Assembly (NCBI GenBank): GCA_029960865.1
Contig: JASBVX010000016.1
Location: 1 to 12,806, forward strand
Reading direction: 5' to 3'
DNA length: 12,806 nt
Origin: Bacillota bacterium
Lineage (GTDB): Bacteria; Bacillota; Sulfobacillia; RBS10-35
The notes beneath the pieces were generated by a model, which worked only from the letters and a program-made list of their open reading frames with translations, did not search any database and had not been told where the DNA came from. Shown here one piece after another: positions 1-6,250 of the stretch. The position numbers were made by a program, and so were the translations under genes. The stretch's first letter is position 1, and each line of letters starts with the position of its first letter.

Positions 1-1
1 G

Positions 2-40
2 CCAGAGGCCGGCGCTTTTGGAACGTTCCGAAGGGTTTGA
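2..40 (+). CDS. Possible 3' end of an upstream gene
   Basis: An open frame enters from the left edge and ends at a TGA at 38-40, with C-terminal residues PEAGAFGTFRRV. The stop lies 3 bases before the GTG start of aroE, a spacing like that of the other genes here, which is the only support for it being a real gene tail. In related operons the gene before aroE is often another aromatic-pathway gene, but 12 residues are too few to identify the product. Confidence 0.25.
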   Translation, partial: PEAGAFGTFRRV

Positions 41-43
41 CGG

Positions 44-907
44 GTGAAGCGCTTCTCCCTGGAAGGATCGCCCCTTTCCTTTGCCGTGGTGGGGTATCCT
101 GTGGCGCAAAGCGTCTCTCCCGCCATGCATCAGGCCGCCTTTGCCGCCTATGGGAGCCCCCATACCTATGGCCGGGTGGCCCTTCCTCCCGAGGGCTGGG
201 AGGATTTCTTCCACAAAACCCCCCATGCCGGCCTCAACATCACCATTCCCCATAAGGAGCGGGCCTTTCAAAGCGCGTCTTGGCCCTCTTCTCTGGTCAG
301 GGAGCTCAAGGCGGCCAATGTCCTTTCTCGGCTAGAGGAAGGCTGGGCAGCGGAAAACACCGATGCCCTGGCCCTCAAGACCCTCTTTCTCGAGGATTAT
401 GGCCCTTTTATGGAGGGGCCTGTTCTTCTTTTGGGAACCGGGGGGGCGGCCCGGGCGGCCTTCTGGGCCTTGAAGGAAGGAGGGGCGCGGGAGATCTGGG
501 TGCGGGCCCGGGACCGGGAAAAGGCCCGCAGCTTTCTCGCTTCGTTTGAAGGATCGTTAGAGCTGCAGGGGACTGCCTTGGGGTGGGAAGACCCCTTTTC
601 CCTGGAACCGGTGAGTCTGGTGGTCCAGGCGACGCCTGTGGGCATGGCGGACCCTGGGGAAAGTCCTCTCGAGGAAAAGGTTTTCCCGAAGGGGAGGGGA
701 GGCAAGGCCATCCTGGATCTGGTGGTCCACCGGCAGATGCCTGAGCTGGGCCGGGTGGCCCTGGCCCAGGACTGGCACTACGAGGACGGTCTTCGTATGC
801 TGGCCTTGCAGGCAGCTCTTTCGTGGGAGGTATGGTTCGGAATCCGGGGCCCCTTGCCCATCATGCGGAGGGCAGCCGAGAAAGCTTTGGGACGGGAAGG
901 ATGGTAG
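44..907 (+). CDS. aroE: Shikimate dehydrogenase (NADP+)
   Basis: Cytoplasmic enzyme that reduces 3-dehydroshikimate to shikimate with NADPH, the fourth step of the shikimate pathway. The protein is 287 residues, normal for the family. The N-terminal substrate domain has the shikimate-binding SVS at residues 23-25 and NITIPHK at 65-71, where K71 is the expected catalytic lysine. An ENTD block lies at 104-107 with the partner aspartate D107. The nucleotide-binding loop GTGGAARAA is at 131-139. The C-terminal DG at 248-249 and Q256 match the family's substrate-closing helix. The start is GTG, preceded by a purine-rich AAGGG about 8 bases upstream. The gene ends 3 bases before aroC, so translation is probably coupled. 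Confidence 0.95.
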   Translation: MKRFSLEGSPLSFAVVGYPVAQSVSPAMHQAAFAAYGSPHTYGRVALPPEGWEDFFHKTPHAGLNITIPHKERAFQSASWPSSLVRELKAANVLSRLEEGWAAENTDALALKTLFLEDYGPFMEGPVLLLGTGGAARAAFWALKEGGAREIWVRARDREKARSFLASFEGSLELQGTALGWEDPFSLEPVSLVVQATPVGMADPGESPLEEKVFPKGRGGKAILDLVVHRQMPELGRVALAQDWHYEDGLRMLALQAALSWEVWFGIRGPLPIMRRAAEKALGREGW

Positions 908-910
908 GGT

Positions 911-2102
911 TTGCTGCGCTATCTTACGGCAGGGGAGTCCCATGGGCCGATGCTCCTTGGCATTTTGGAGGGCTTGCCCGCGGGGATCCCCCTGGACGCC
1001 TCCTTTGTCGACGGCTATCTAGTGCGGCGCCAGGGAGGATACGGCCGGGGAGGCCGCCAGAAAATCGAAAAGGACCGGGTGCAGATGGTGGCGGGGGTGC
1101 GCCATGGGGAAACGCTGGGGAGTCCCCTGGGTTTTCTTTTGGAAAATAGGGATTTTGCCCACTGGCAGGGCGTGATGGATCCCGAAAAAGAGGCCCTGGA
1201 TAAAGAGAAAAGGGCCCGGCGAAGGGTGAAAGAGCCCCGCCCGGGCCATGGCGACCTGGTGGGGGGTCTGAAGTACGACCGGGCCGATCTGAGGGACATC
1301 CTGGAGCGGGCCAGCGCCAGGGAAACGGCCATGAAGGTGGCCCTGGGGGCGGCGGCCCTTCGCTTTTTAGAAGAGCTGCAGGTCCACGTGGCGGGCTATG
1401 TGGTGGCCATGGGGCAGGCCGCCATGGCTCGGGAGGAACTGGAGGGGCTTTCTTTTGCGGAGCGCAGGAAGGGGGCGGCGGAGTCCCCCGTCTATTGCCC
1501 CTCTCCCGAAGCTTCTGATGCCATGGTGGAGGCGGTGAAGGAAGCAGCCCGCCGCAACGACACCCTGGGGGGCCAGGTGGAAGTGATGGTGGTGGGCCTC
1601 CCTCTCGGTTTGGGAAGCCACATAGCCGCGGAGCGGCGCCTGGAAGGCCGCCTAGCCTCGGCCCTCATGGCCCTTCCGGCGTCAAGGGGGTGGAGGTGGG
1701 CCTTGGGTTTGCGGCAGGCGCCGCTATGGATCAGGCACGTCCGATCTACGGGATCGGGGCCAGAAGGCAAGGAGGCTACGGGCGAATGGGAAACCGGCCG
1801 GAGGTCTGGAGGGGGGCATCACCAACGGGATGCCCCTGATCCTCCGGCTGGCCATGAAACCCCTTTCCACCCTGACCCATCCCCTTCCCACGGTGAACAT
1901 CGAGACGAAAGAGGGGGCGAAAGCAGCGGTGGAGCGGACCGACGTGGCGGCCGTGCCGGCCCTTTCGGTGGTGGCGGAGGCGGCGGTGGGACTGGTTTTG
2001 GCCGATGCAGTCCTGGAGAAGCTGGGGGGCGACAGCCTCAAGGAAGTGAAGCGGAATCTGGAGGGTTTCCTTGACCAGATGGAGACGCATCCCCCGCGAT
2101 GA
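911..2102 (+). CDS. aroC: Chorismate synthase, interrupted by two apparent frameshifts
   Basis: Chorismate synthase converts EPSP to chorismate using reduced FMN. The TTG start gives MLRYLTAGESHG, the family's N-terminal signature, with GGAAGG 10 bases upstream. The first frame also carries RASARETAMKV and NDTLGG and runs well to about 1678. The homologous protein then continues in a second frame (VKGVEVGLGFAAG, 1681 to about 1720) and a third frame (YGSGTSD, GGLEGGITNG, MKPLSTL, ERTDVAAVPA, LEKLGGDS) to the TGA at 2100-2102. Both shifts correspond to one missing base, and restoring both gives 397 residues, normal length. The unshifted first frame runs on to 2074 as Gly/Arg-rich nonsense. The true stop overlaps the aroK start as ATGA. 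The gene is either a real inactivated copy or affected by sequence errors; the sequence alone cannot separate these. Confidence 0.85.
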
Positions 2103-2617
2103 AAGGCCATCTGATCCTCCTTGGGCTTCCGGGGAGCGGGAAGACCACCCTGGGAAAGAAAGTGGCGGAGCTGGCAGGTGCTCCCTTTTTCGATACCGAT
2201 GAAGCCATCCGCCGCCGGACGGGGAAGACCATCGGGGAGATTTTCCGGGAAGAGGGGGAGCTTTTCTTTCGCCGCCTGGAAACGGAGGCGCTGCAATCCA
2301 TTCCCGAAAAAGGAGGCTGGGTGGTGGCGCCGGGCGGGGGAGCCTTCTTAAAGGAAGCCAACCGGAAGCTTTTCCAGGGAAAAGCCCTTTTCCTCTGGCT
2401 GGATCCGCCCCTTCCCGTGATGGCCCAGAGGCTTGCCTCCTCGTTGGCGGAGCGCCCCCTTCTGCAGGAGGGACCGTTGGAAGAGCGCCTGGAGAGGCTG
2501 TGGGAAGAAAGGGCTCCCCTCTATCGGGCCCTCAGCCAAGCCTATTACCGGCCCAACGGTAACCTGGAGGAAGATGCGGTGGCCATCTTGCGCCTTTGGG
2601 AGGAGCACCATGGGTGA
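2099..2617 (+). CDS. aroK: Shikimate kinase
   Basis: Phosphorylates shikimate at the 3-hydroxyl with ATP, a cytoplasmic P-loop kinase of 172 residues, typical for the family. Walker A GLPGSGKTT is at residues 9-17. The shikimate-binding DTDE is at 32-35 (D34), followed by arginines R58/R59 in the segment FFRRLE and the GGG loop at 79-81. The lid has ERPLL at 118-122, carrying the expected ATP-contacting arginine. The ATG start shares bases with the aroC stop (ATGA), and its 3' end overlaps the start of aroB by 8 bases. Translation of aroC, aroK and aroB is therefore likely coupled, provided the ribosome reaches the end of the third aroC frame. Confidence 0.95.
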   Translation: MKGHLILLGLPGSGKTTLGKKVAELAGAPFFDTDEAIRRRTGKTIGEIFREEGELFFRRLETEALQSIPEKGGWVVAPGGGAFLKEANRKLFQGKALFLWLDPPLPVMAQRLASSLAERPLLQEGPLEERLERLWEERAPLYRALSQAYYRPNGNLEEDAVAILRLWEEHHG

Positions 2618-3707
2618 GCCATGGCAGCTGGAGGCGCAGCTTCCCGGCCGGGATGTCCGGCTCAAGGCGGTGGCCGGAGGCGGACTTCTGGCGGATCTTT
2701 CCCCCTTTCTTCCCCAAGATGCTTCCGTCCTTTTCTTGGTGACCAGCCCGCCCCTTTGGGAGCTCTATGGAGAGGTTCTCGTGAAAGCTCTCCAGAAAAG
2801 GGGCTTTCCTGTAGGCAAGGGCTTTCTTCCCGATGGGGAGGCGGCCAAAAACCCGGAATCTTTGGCGAATCTCTATGAAGAGGCGCTGGCCGTTGGCCTG
2901 GATCGGGAGGGGCTTCTTTTGGCCCTGGGAGGAGGAACCGTCCTGGATGCAGCAGGCTTCATGGCGTCCACCTACCTGCGGGGCATCCGGAGCATCTACC
3001 TTCCCAGCACCCTTCTCAGCCAGGTGGACGCGGCTTTGGGGGGGAAGACGGCCATCAACCTTCCCAAGGGGAAGAACCTGGTGGGCACCTTCTACTGGCC
3101 CGAGGGGATCCTTTGCGATGTGAGGCTTTTGAGAAGCCTTCCCGCCCGCCTCTTTGCCGAGGGAATGGCGGAGGCCATCAAACACGGACTAATATCAGGG
3201 GCTCCTTATTACGATATACCCCTTGAGGGCAGGACCAAGCTCCTACGCCGGGAGGAAGAAAGCCTTCAGGCTCTTGTGGCAGGGTCCCTGGCCATCAAAG
3301 GGGCGATCGTGTTGGAGGATCCATGGGAGAAGGGAAAACGCCGCCACCTCAACCTTGGCCATACCGTGGCCCACGCCTTGGAGGCCGCCGCCGGCTACGG
3401 CGCCTTCAGCCATGGGGAAGCCGTCGCCATGGGGCTGGTGGCGGAAGGACAGCTGGCCCTGAGGGTGGGAACCGGATGGAGCGCGGCCGAGCAAAAGGGG
3501 CTTTTGGAAAGGCTGCAGGCCTGGTCCCTTCCCACGGGCCTCCCCCGGGATCTTCTCCCCAAGCTCCCGGCCTTTTGGCAAAGGGACAAGAAGAAGCACC
3601 ATGGGCGCTTGCGCTGGGTTCTCCCGATGCACCCCGGAGCCCTTCAGGAACGGGACGATCTCCCCGATGGGGAGGTTCTCAAGATCCTGGAGGAGGTGGC
3701 GACGTGA
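2610..3707 (+). CDS. aroB: 3-dehydroquinate synthase
   Basis: NAD+- and metal-dependent enzyme that cyclises DAHP to 3-dehydroquinate, the second shikimate step. The ATG at 2610 is chosen because GGAGG lies about 6 bases upstream and gives a normal 365-residue protein; the frame is open further upstream inside aroK, but that extension is not family-like. Motifs are GGGTVLD at 107-113 (NAD binding), STLLSQVDAALGGKTAIN at 133-150, and EGMAEAIKHG at 184-193. HLNLGHTVAHALE (246-258) and the histidine H268 of FSHGEA follow. E184, H251 and H268 are the expected metal ligands. The DKKK segment near 326-329 is also conserved. The TGA stop shares bases with the GTG of the following kinase gene. Confidence 0.95.
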   Translation: MGEPWQLEAQLPGRDVRLKAVAGGGLLADLSPFLPQDASVLFLVTSPPLWELYGEVLVKALQKRGFPVGKGFLPDGEAAKNPESLANLYEEALAVGLDREGLLLALGGGTVLDAAGFMASTYLRGIRSIYLPSTLLSQVDAALGGKTAINLPKGKNLVGTFYWPEGILCDVRLLRSLPARLFAEGMAEAIKHGLISGAPYYDIPLEGRTKLLRREEESLQALVAGSLAIKGAIVLEDPWEKGKRRHLNLGHTVAHALEAAAGYGAFSHGEAVAMGLVAEGQLALRVGTGWSAAEQKGLLERLQAWSLPTGLPRDLLPKLPAFWQRDKKKHHGRLRWVLPMHPGALQERDDLPDGEVLKILEEVAT

Positions 3708-4570
3708 GTTTTCGCAGCTCATGGGAACACCTCCTCCAGGCTTGCCAGGCGGCTGCCGGCACCATGGAGTACTGCGCCGCGGAGCTGGAAGGCACCGCGG
3801 AAGGGAAAGGCCTCAGCCGGCGCCTGTACCAGCAGGCCCAGGATCTTAGGGAGGCCCTTTCCGGGATGGGCCGCTGGCAAGAAGAGCTGGAGCGCTGGGA
3901 TGGCCGGCTCAGCCAGAGTTTTAGCATCGTGCGGGCCCAAGAAGAAGAGCGCCGGCGCCTGGCCCGGGACATCCACGATGGGCCGGCCCAGCTTCTCGCT
4001 AACGTGGTCCTGCGGATCGATGTGAGCCAGAAGCTCTTGGCCATCGATCCCAGCCGAGCCGTCTCGGAGATGGAGCAGCTGAAGCAGCTTTTGCGCCACA
4101 GCCTCCAGGACGTGAGAAAGATTATCTTCGATTTGAGGCCCATGGCGTTGGATGATCTGGGTCTTTTGCCGGCCCTTAGGAGCTACCTCAGCACCGCCAG
4201 CCAGCAGCACCACTGGACTTTTGATATGCGGGTGCAAGGGGAGGAGCGGCGGTTTCCGCCCGAGATGGAGGTGGCCCTTTTCCGTATTGTCCAAGAAGCC
4301 CTAAGCAATGTGGCCAAACACGCCGATGCTCATCATGTGAGCCTGACCTTGAGGTTTGGGCCCCAGGAACTGGAGCTCCACCTAGTGGACGATGGGGTGG
4401 GGTTTGATCTGAAGAAAGCCCAGGGGCAGGGAGGATTCGGCCTCATCAGCATGAGGGAGCGGGCGGAACTTCTGGGAGGCCAGCTGCAGATCCTCACCCG
4501 CCCCGGGGAAGGGACGACCGTCAAGGCGAAGGTTCCTTACGGAAAGGAAAAGGAGGGAAGACCATCATGA
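3704..4570 (+). CDS. Cytoplasmic DegS-like sensor histidine kinase
   Basis: Histidine kinase of the HisKA_3/HPK7 (NarX-DegS) type, 288 residues, with no membrane segment or signal peptide, so a soluble cytosolic sensor. Residues about 1-85 are mostly charged helix, probably coiled coil. The dimerisation/phosphoacceptor motif RRRLARDIHDGPAQ has H91 as the phosphorylated residue; DIHDGPAQLLANVVLR closely resembles DegS. The ATPase domain has the N box EALSNVAKHA (198-207), DDGVGF (229-234) and GGFGLISMRERA (243-254). The GTG start is chosen because it overlaps the aroB TGA (GTGA) and has GGAGGTGG upstream; an open frame extends further into aroB but is not homologous. It is shorter than DegS (about 385 residues) in its sensor part. 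The partner is the next gene, and the input signal is unknown. Confidence 0.9.
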   Translation: MSFRSSWEHLLQACQAAAGTMEYCAAELEGTAEGKGLSRRLYQQAQDLREALSGMGRWQEELERWDGRLSQSFSIVRAQEEERRRLARDIHDGPAQLLANVVLRIDVSQKLLAIDPSRAVSEMEQLKQLLRHSLQDVRKIIFDLRPMALDDLGLLPALRSYLSTASQQHHWTFDMRVQGEERRFPPEMEVALFRIVQEALSNVAKHADAHHVSLTLRFGPQELELHLVDDGVGFDLKKAQGQGGFGLISMRERAELLGGQLQILTRPGEGTTVKAKVPYGKEKEGRPS

Positions 4571-5223
4571 CCCTGCGGGTGGCCATTGCCGATGATCATC
4601 CTGTGTTCCGGCAGGGGTTGCGGAAGGTTCTGGAGCTGGGGGGTGATGTGGAGATCGTGGGAGAAGCCCGCGATGGGGAGGAGGCCCTCTCGCTTTCCAG
4701 GAGGGAAAAGCCCGATGTCCTCCTCCTGGACCTCACCATGCCCAAGATCAGCGGGGTGGAGGTGGCTCGCCTCCTAAAGGAAGAGATGCCGTACCTGGCC
4801 ATCCTGGTTCTCACCATGCACGACAGCGAAGATTACCTCTTGGAAGCGGTGGAGGCCGGCGTGGACGGTTATGTCCTCAAGGATGTGGAGCCAGGAGAAC
4901 TGAAAAGGGCCCTGCGCCTGGTGCAAAGGGGAGAGCGCTACCTGCACCCGGCGGTGGCTCCCAAGCTGATGACCGGTTATCACAGGCGGGCCCGCATGGA
5001 GAAGAGAGGGCCCGATCCTTTGGAGATTCTCAGCGAAAGGGAGTGGGAGATTCTCCAACTCCTCGTGAAGGGCTTTGGCAATAAAGAGATCGGAGAAGCG
5101 CTTTTCATCAGCGAAAAGACGGTAAAGAACCATGCCACCAGCCTCTTTCGCAAGCTGGGAGTCCAGGGGCGCTCCCAGGCTATCCTGGAGGCGATCCGCA
5201 GGGAGTGGGTGAAGGTGAGCTGA
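4567..5223 (+). CDS. NarL/DegU-family response regulator
   Basis: DNA-binding response regulator of 218 residues, the likely phosphorylation partner of the kinase before it. The receiver domain (about 3-120) has the acidic pair D9-D10, phosphoacceptor D55 in LLLDLTMP, T83 and K105 (YVLKD), so all catalytic positions are intact. A short linker (about 125-150) leads to a LuxR/GerE helix-turn-helix (about 155-212), with LSEREWEILQLL and ISEKTVKNHATSLFRKLGV. The ATG overlaps the kinase stop (ATGA). It is last in the aro/two-component block and 89 bases ahead of the first pilin, so pilus promoters are plausible targets, but I see no operator that proves this. Confidence 0.93.
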   Translation: MTLRVAIADDHPVFRQGLRKVLELGGDVEIVGEARDGEEALSLSRREKPDVLLLDLTMPKISGVEVARLLKEEMPYLAILVLTMHDSEDYLLEAVEAGVDGYVLKDVEPGELKRALRLVQRGERYLHPAVAPKLMTGYHRRARMEKRGPDPLEILSEREWEILQLLVKGFGNKEIGEALFISEKTVKNHATSLFRKLGVQGRSQAILEAIRREWVKVS

Positions 5224-5312
5224 AGGGGACTTCATTCCCGGGGCAAAAGGCGAGGAGGCCTATGGCAGTTAAGCAAGAGGGTCTGTATGGTCCAGGCACG
5301 GAGGCGAAGGGC
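5224..5312 (+). other. Leader region of the first pilin gene, possible RNA element
   Basis: This 89-base stretch is the first gap longer than a few bases in the cluster. It contains a short hairpin option (AGGC, loop GAGGAG, GCCT, near 5247-5261) and the string GTTAAGCAAGAGGGTCT (near 5268-5284), which loosely recalls a GEMM-type cyclic-di-GMP aptamer core. The conserved GACGCAAAGC core is not present, and I could not pair a P1 stem. No convincing sigma-A promoter or terminator is seen. The same frame as the pilin is open through the region, so it could instead encode an N-terminal extension from ATG 5262, which seems less likely. Confidence 0.25.
5300..5304 (+). promoter_or_regulatory. Ribosome binding site deciding the first pilin start
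   Basis: GGAGG lies 8 bases before ATG 5313, an ideal spacing. The alternative ATG 5262 has GAGGAGG only 3 bases upstream. The 5313 start also gives a 9-residue prepilin leader, as expected for Flp pilins, so it is preferred. Confidence 0.5.
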
Positions 5313-5474
5313 ATGGATGGCTGGCGGAAAGAAGATGGACAGGGCACAGTGGAATATGCCTTTATCCTCATGGTGGTGGCTTTTGTCCTCTTGGCCGGTT
5401 TCGGCCTTTTGGGCGACACCGTGTCTGCCTTTTTCCAAGCGACGGGAAATCTTCTGCAATCTCTCCTCCCCTGA
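5313..5474 (+). CDS. Flp/Fap-type prepilin, first copy
   Basis: Small prepilin of 53 residues, probably a structural subunit of the Tad pilus. The charged leader MDGWRKEDG is followed by the prepilin peptidase site G9/QGTVEY, which fits the Flp rule G/XXXXEY with E14 and Y15. Residues 14-34 are a hydrophobic helix that would sit in the membrane before assembly and form the fibre core afterwards. The tail is short (FFQATGNLLQSLLP). The start is chosen from the GGAGG at 5300-5304; a longer version from 5262 or 5205 would add an unusual leader. It is followed by a 138-base gap and a second, different pilin. The processing peptidase is not encoded in this window. Confidence 0.85.
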   Translation: MDGWRKEDGQGTVEYAFILMVVAFVLLAGFGLLGDTVSAFFQATGNLLQSLLP

Positions 5475-5612
5475 CCCCCTGACATAAGTCCCAAAAAAGA
5501 AGCTTTCATTTCAGGATTCTTTTCCCCCTCTTTTAGGACTTGACCCCCATGGGAGCATCCCTTTCCACCTCCTACACTCTCCTTAACTCTTGACGGAAGG
5601 GGGGTGCGCGAG
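5475..5612 (+). other. Pyrimidine-rich spacer between the two pilin genes
   Basis: This 138-base gap is rich in C and T on the + strand, unlike the purine-rich genes around it. It holds AAGTCC near 5488 and its complement GGACTT near 5536, too short and too far apart to call a terminator. TTGACC at 5540 and TTGACG at 5590 resemble -35 boxes, but no TATAAT-like -10 sits at the right distance. It may carry a processing site or promoter separating the two pilins; I cannot assign one. Confidence 0.4.
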
Positions 5613-5801
5613 ATGATGGAACTTTTCACGCGGCTCTATCTTTGGTGGAAGCGGGAGGAAGGCCAGGGGATGGTGGAATACGCCCTGATCCTGGCGGCCA
5701 TTGCCGTGGTGGTGATCGGGGTGTTGTACGCGCTGGGCGGGGATATTAATGCGTTGTTCCAAAACGTCCAAACCGAATTAACAAGGGACCAGACCCCATA
5801 G
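5613..5801 (+). CDS. Flp/Fap-type prepilin, second copy
   Basis: Second Flp prepilin, 62 residues from ATG 5613. The leader ends at G17 in KREEG/QGMVEYALIL, with E22 and Y23 at the conserved positions and a hydrophobic helix about 22-41. The helix sequence is closer to typical Flp pilins than the first copy is. The tail (GGDINALFQNVQTELTRDQTP) is longer and more polar. ATG 5613 is preferred because GGAAGGGG at 5595-5602 is about 10 bases away; a GTG at 5604 is in frame but too close to that site. The two copies share GQG(T/M)VEYA(F/L)IL, then diverge, so they are old paralogues or distinct major and minor pilins, not a recent duplication. Confidence 0.9.
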   Translation: MMELFTRLYLWWKREEGQGMVEYALILAAIAVVVIGVLYALGGDINALFQNVQTELTRDQTP

Positions 5802-5806
5802 ACAAT
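5778..5806 (+). promoter_or_regulatory. Candidate sigma-A promoter before tadE
   Basis: TTAACA at 5778-5783 and GACAAT at 5801-5806 are separated by exactly 17 bases, matching 5/6 and 4/6 of the sigma-A consensus. It overlaps the end of the second pilin gene and would start transcription about 20 bases before tadE. If real, it lets the assembly genes be expressed apart from the pilins. This is a visual match only. Confidence 0.3.
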
Positions 5807-5832
5807 CGCGCCCATATTAAGGAGACACCGCC

Positions 5833-6237
5833 ATGTTCCAGAGGAAGGAGGATCAGGAAAGGAAGCGCCAGAGCTCCGATGCCGGACAGGCCGTCGTCGA
5901 GTTCGCGCTGGTGCTGCCCCTTCTCCTGGTCCTCCTCCTGGGCATTCTGGACTTCGGCCATCTCTATAGCCAGGTTTCCATCCTGCAGGGAGCCGCCCGG
6001 GAAGGGGTCAGGGAAGCGGTGCTGGGAGGAACGCCTGCCCAGGTCCGGGACAAGGTGGAACGGGCAGCCACGGGCCTCGAGAAGCAAAAGATCCAGGTGG
6101 TCATGGATCGGGATACAGTCGAGCGGCTCATCACGGTGGAAGTGAAGTATCCAGCGGAATCGATCACAGGTTTTTTTCCTTTGCGGGGACTTTATCTGCG
6201 GGCGACGGCGGCCATGACTTACGACCGCGGCCCATGA
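5833..6237 (+). CDS. tadE: TadE-like pseudopilin
   Basis: Minor pilin-like protein of the Tad system, 134 residues. A charged leader of 18 residues ends in the peptidase-type site DAG/QAVVEFALVLP, followed by a membrane helix (about 21-41) ending in the family-typical GILDFGHLY. The rest (about 45-134) is an extracytoplasmic domain rich in beta-type segments. The start has a strong AAGGAG at 5819-5824 with an 8-base spacer. In characterised Tad systems TadE is cleaved by the same peptidase as the pilins and helps initiate or tip the fibre; that role is inferred here. Confidence 0.9.
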   Translation: MFQRKEDQERKRQSSDAGQAVVEFALVLPLLLVLLLGILDFGHLYSQVSILQGAAREGVREAVLGGTPAQVRDKVERAATGLEKQKIQVVMDRDTVERLITVEVKYPAESITGFFPLRGLYLRATAAMTYDRGP

Positions 6238-6250
6238 GGGGAGGGCACAT

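Noticed and set aside
1675..1725. Programmed ribosomal frameshifting in aroC
   Set aside because: Two shifts would be needed within 45 bases, there is no slippery heptamer with a following stem that I can see, and no such case is known to me for this family.
1800..2074. A Gly/Arg-rich tail at the end of the first aroC frame
   Set aside because: The poly-Gly stretch is the out-of-frame reading of conserved chorismate synthase sequence, so it is a product of the frameshift, not a real domain.
5205..5312. Longer start for the first pilin (GTG 5205 or ATG 5262)
   Set aside because: It would give a 45- or 26-residue leader unlike Flp prepilins, while ATG 5313 has ideal ribosome-site spacing and a 9-residue leader.
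5475..5612. A rho-independent terminator between the pilin genes
   Set aside because: The only complementary pair (AAGTCC/GGACTT) is 6 bases and about 45 bases apart, with no T run after it.
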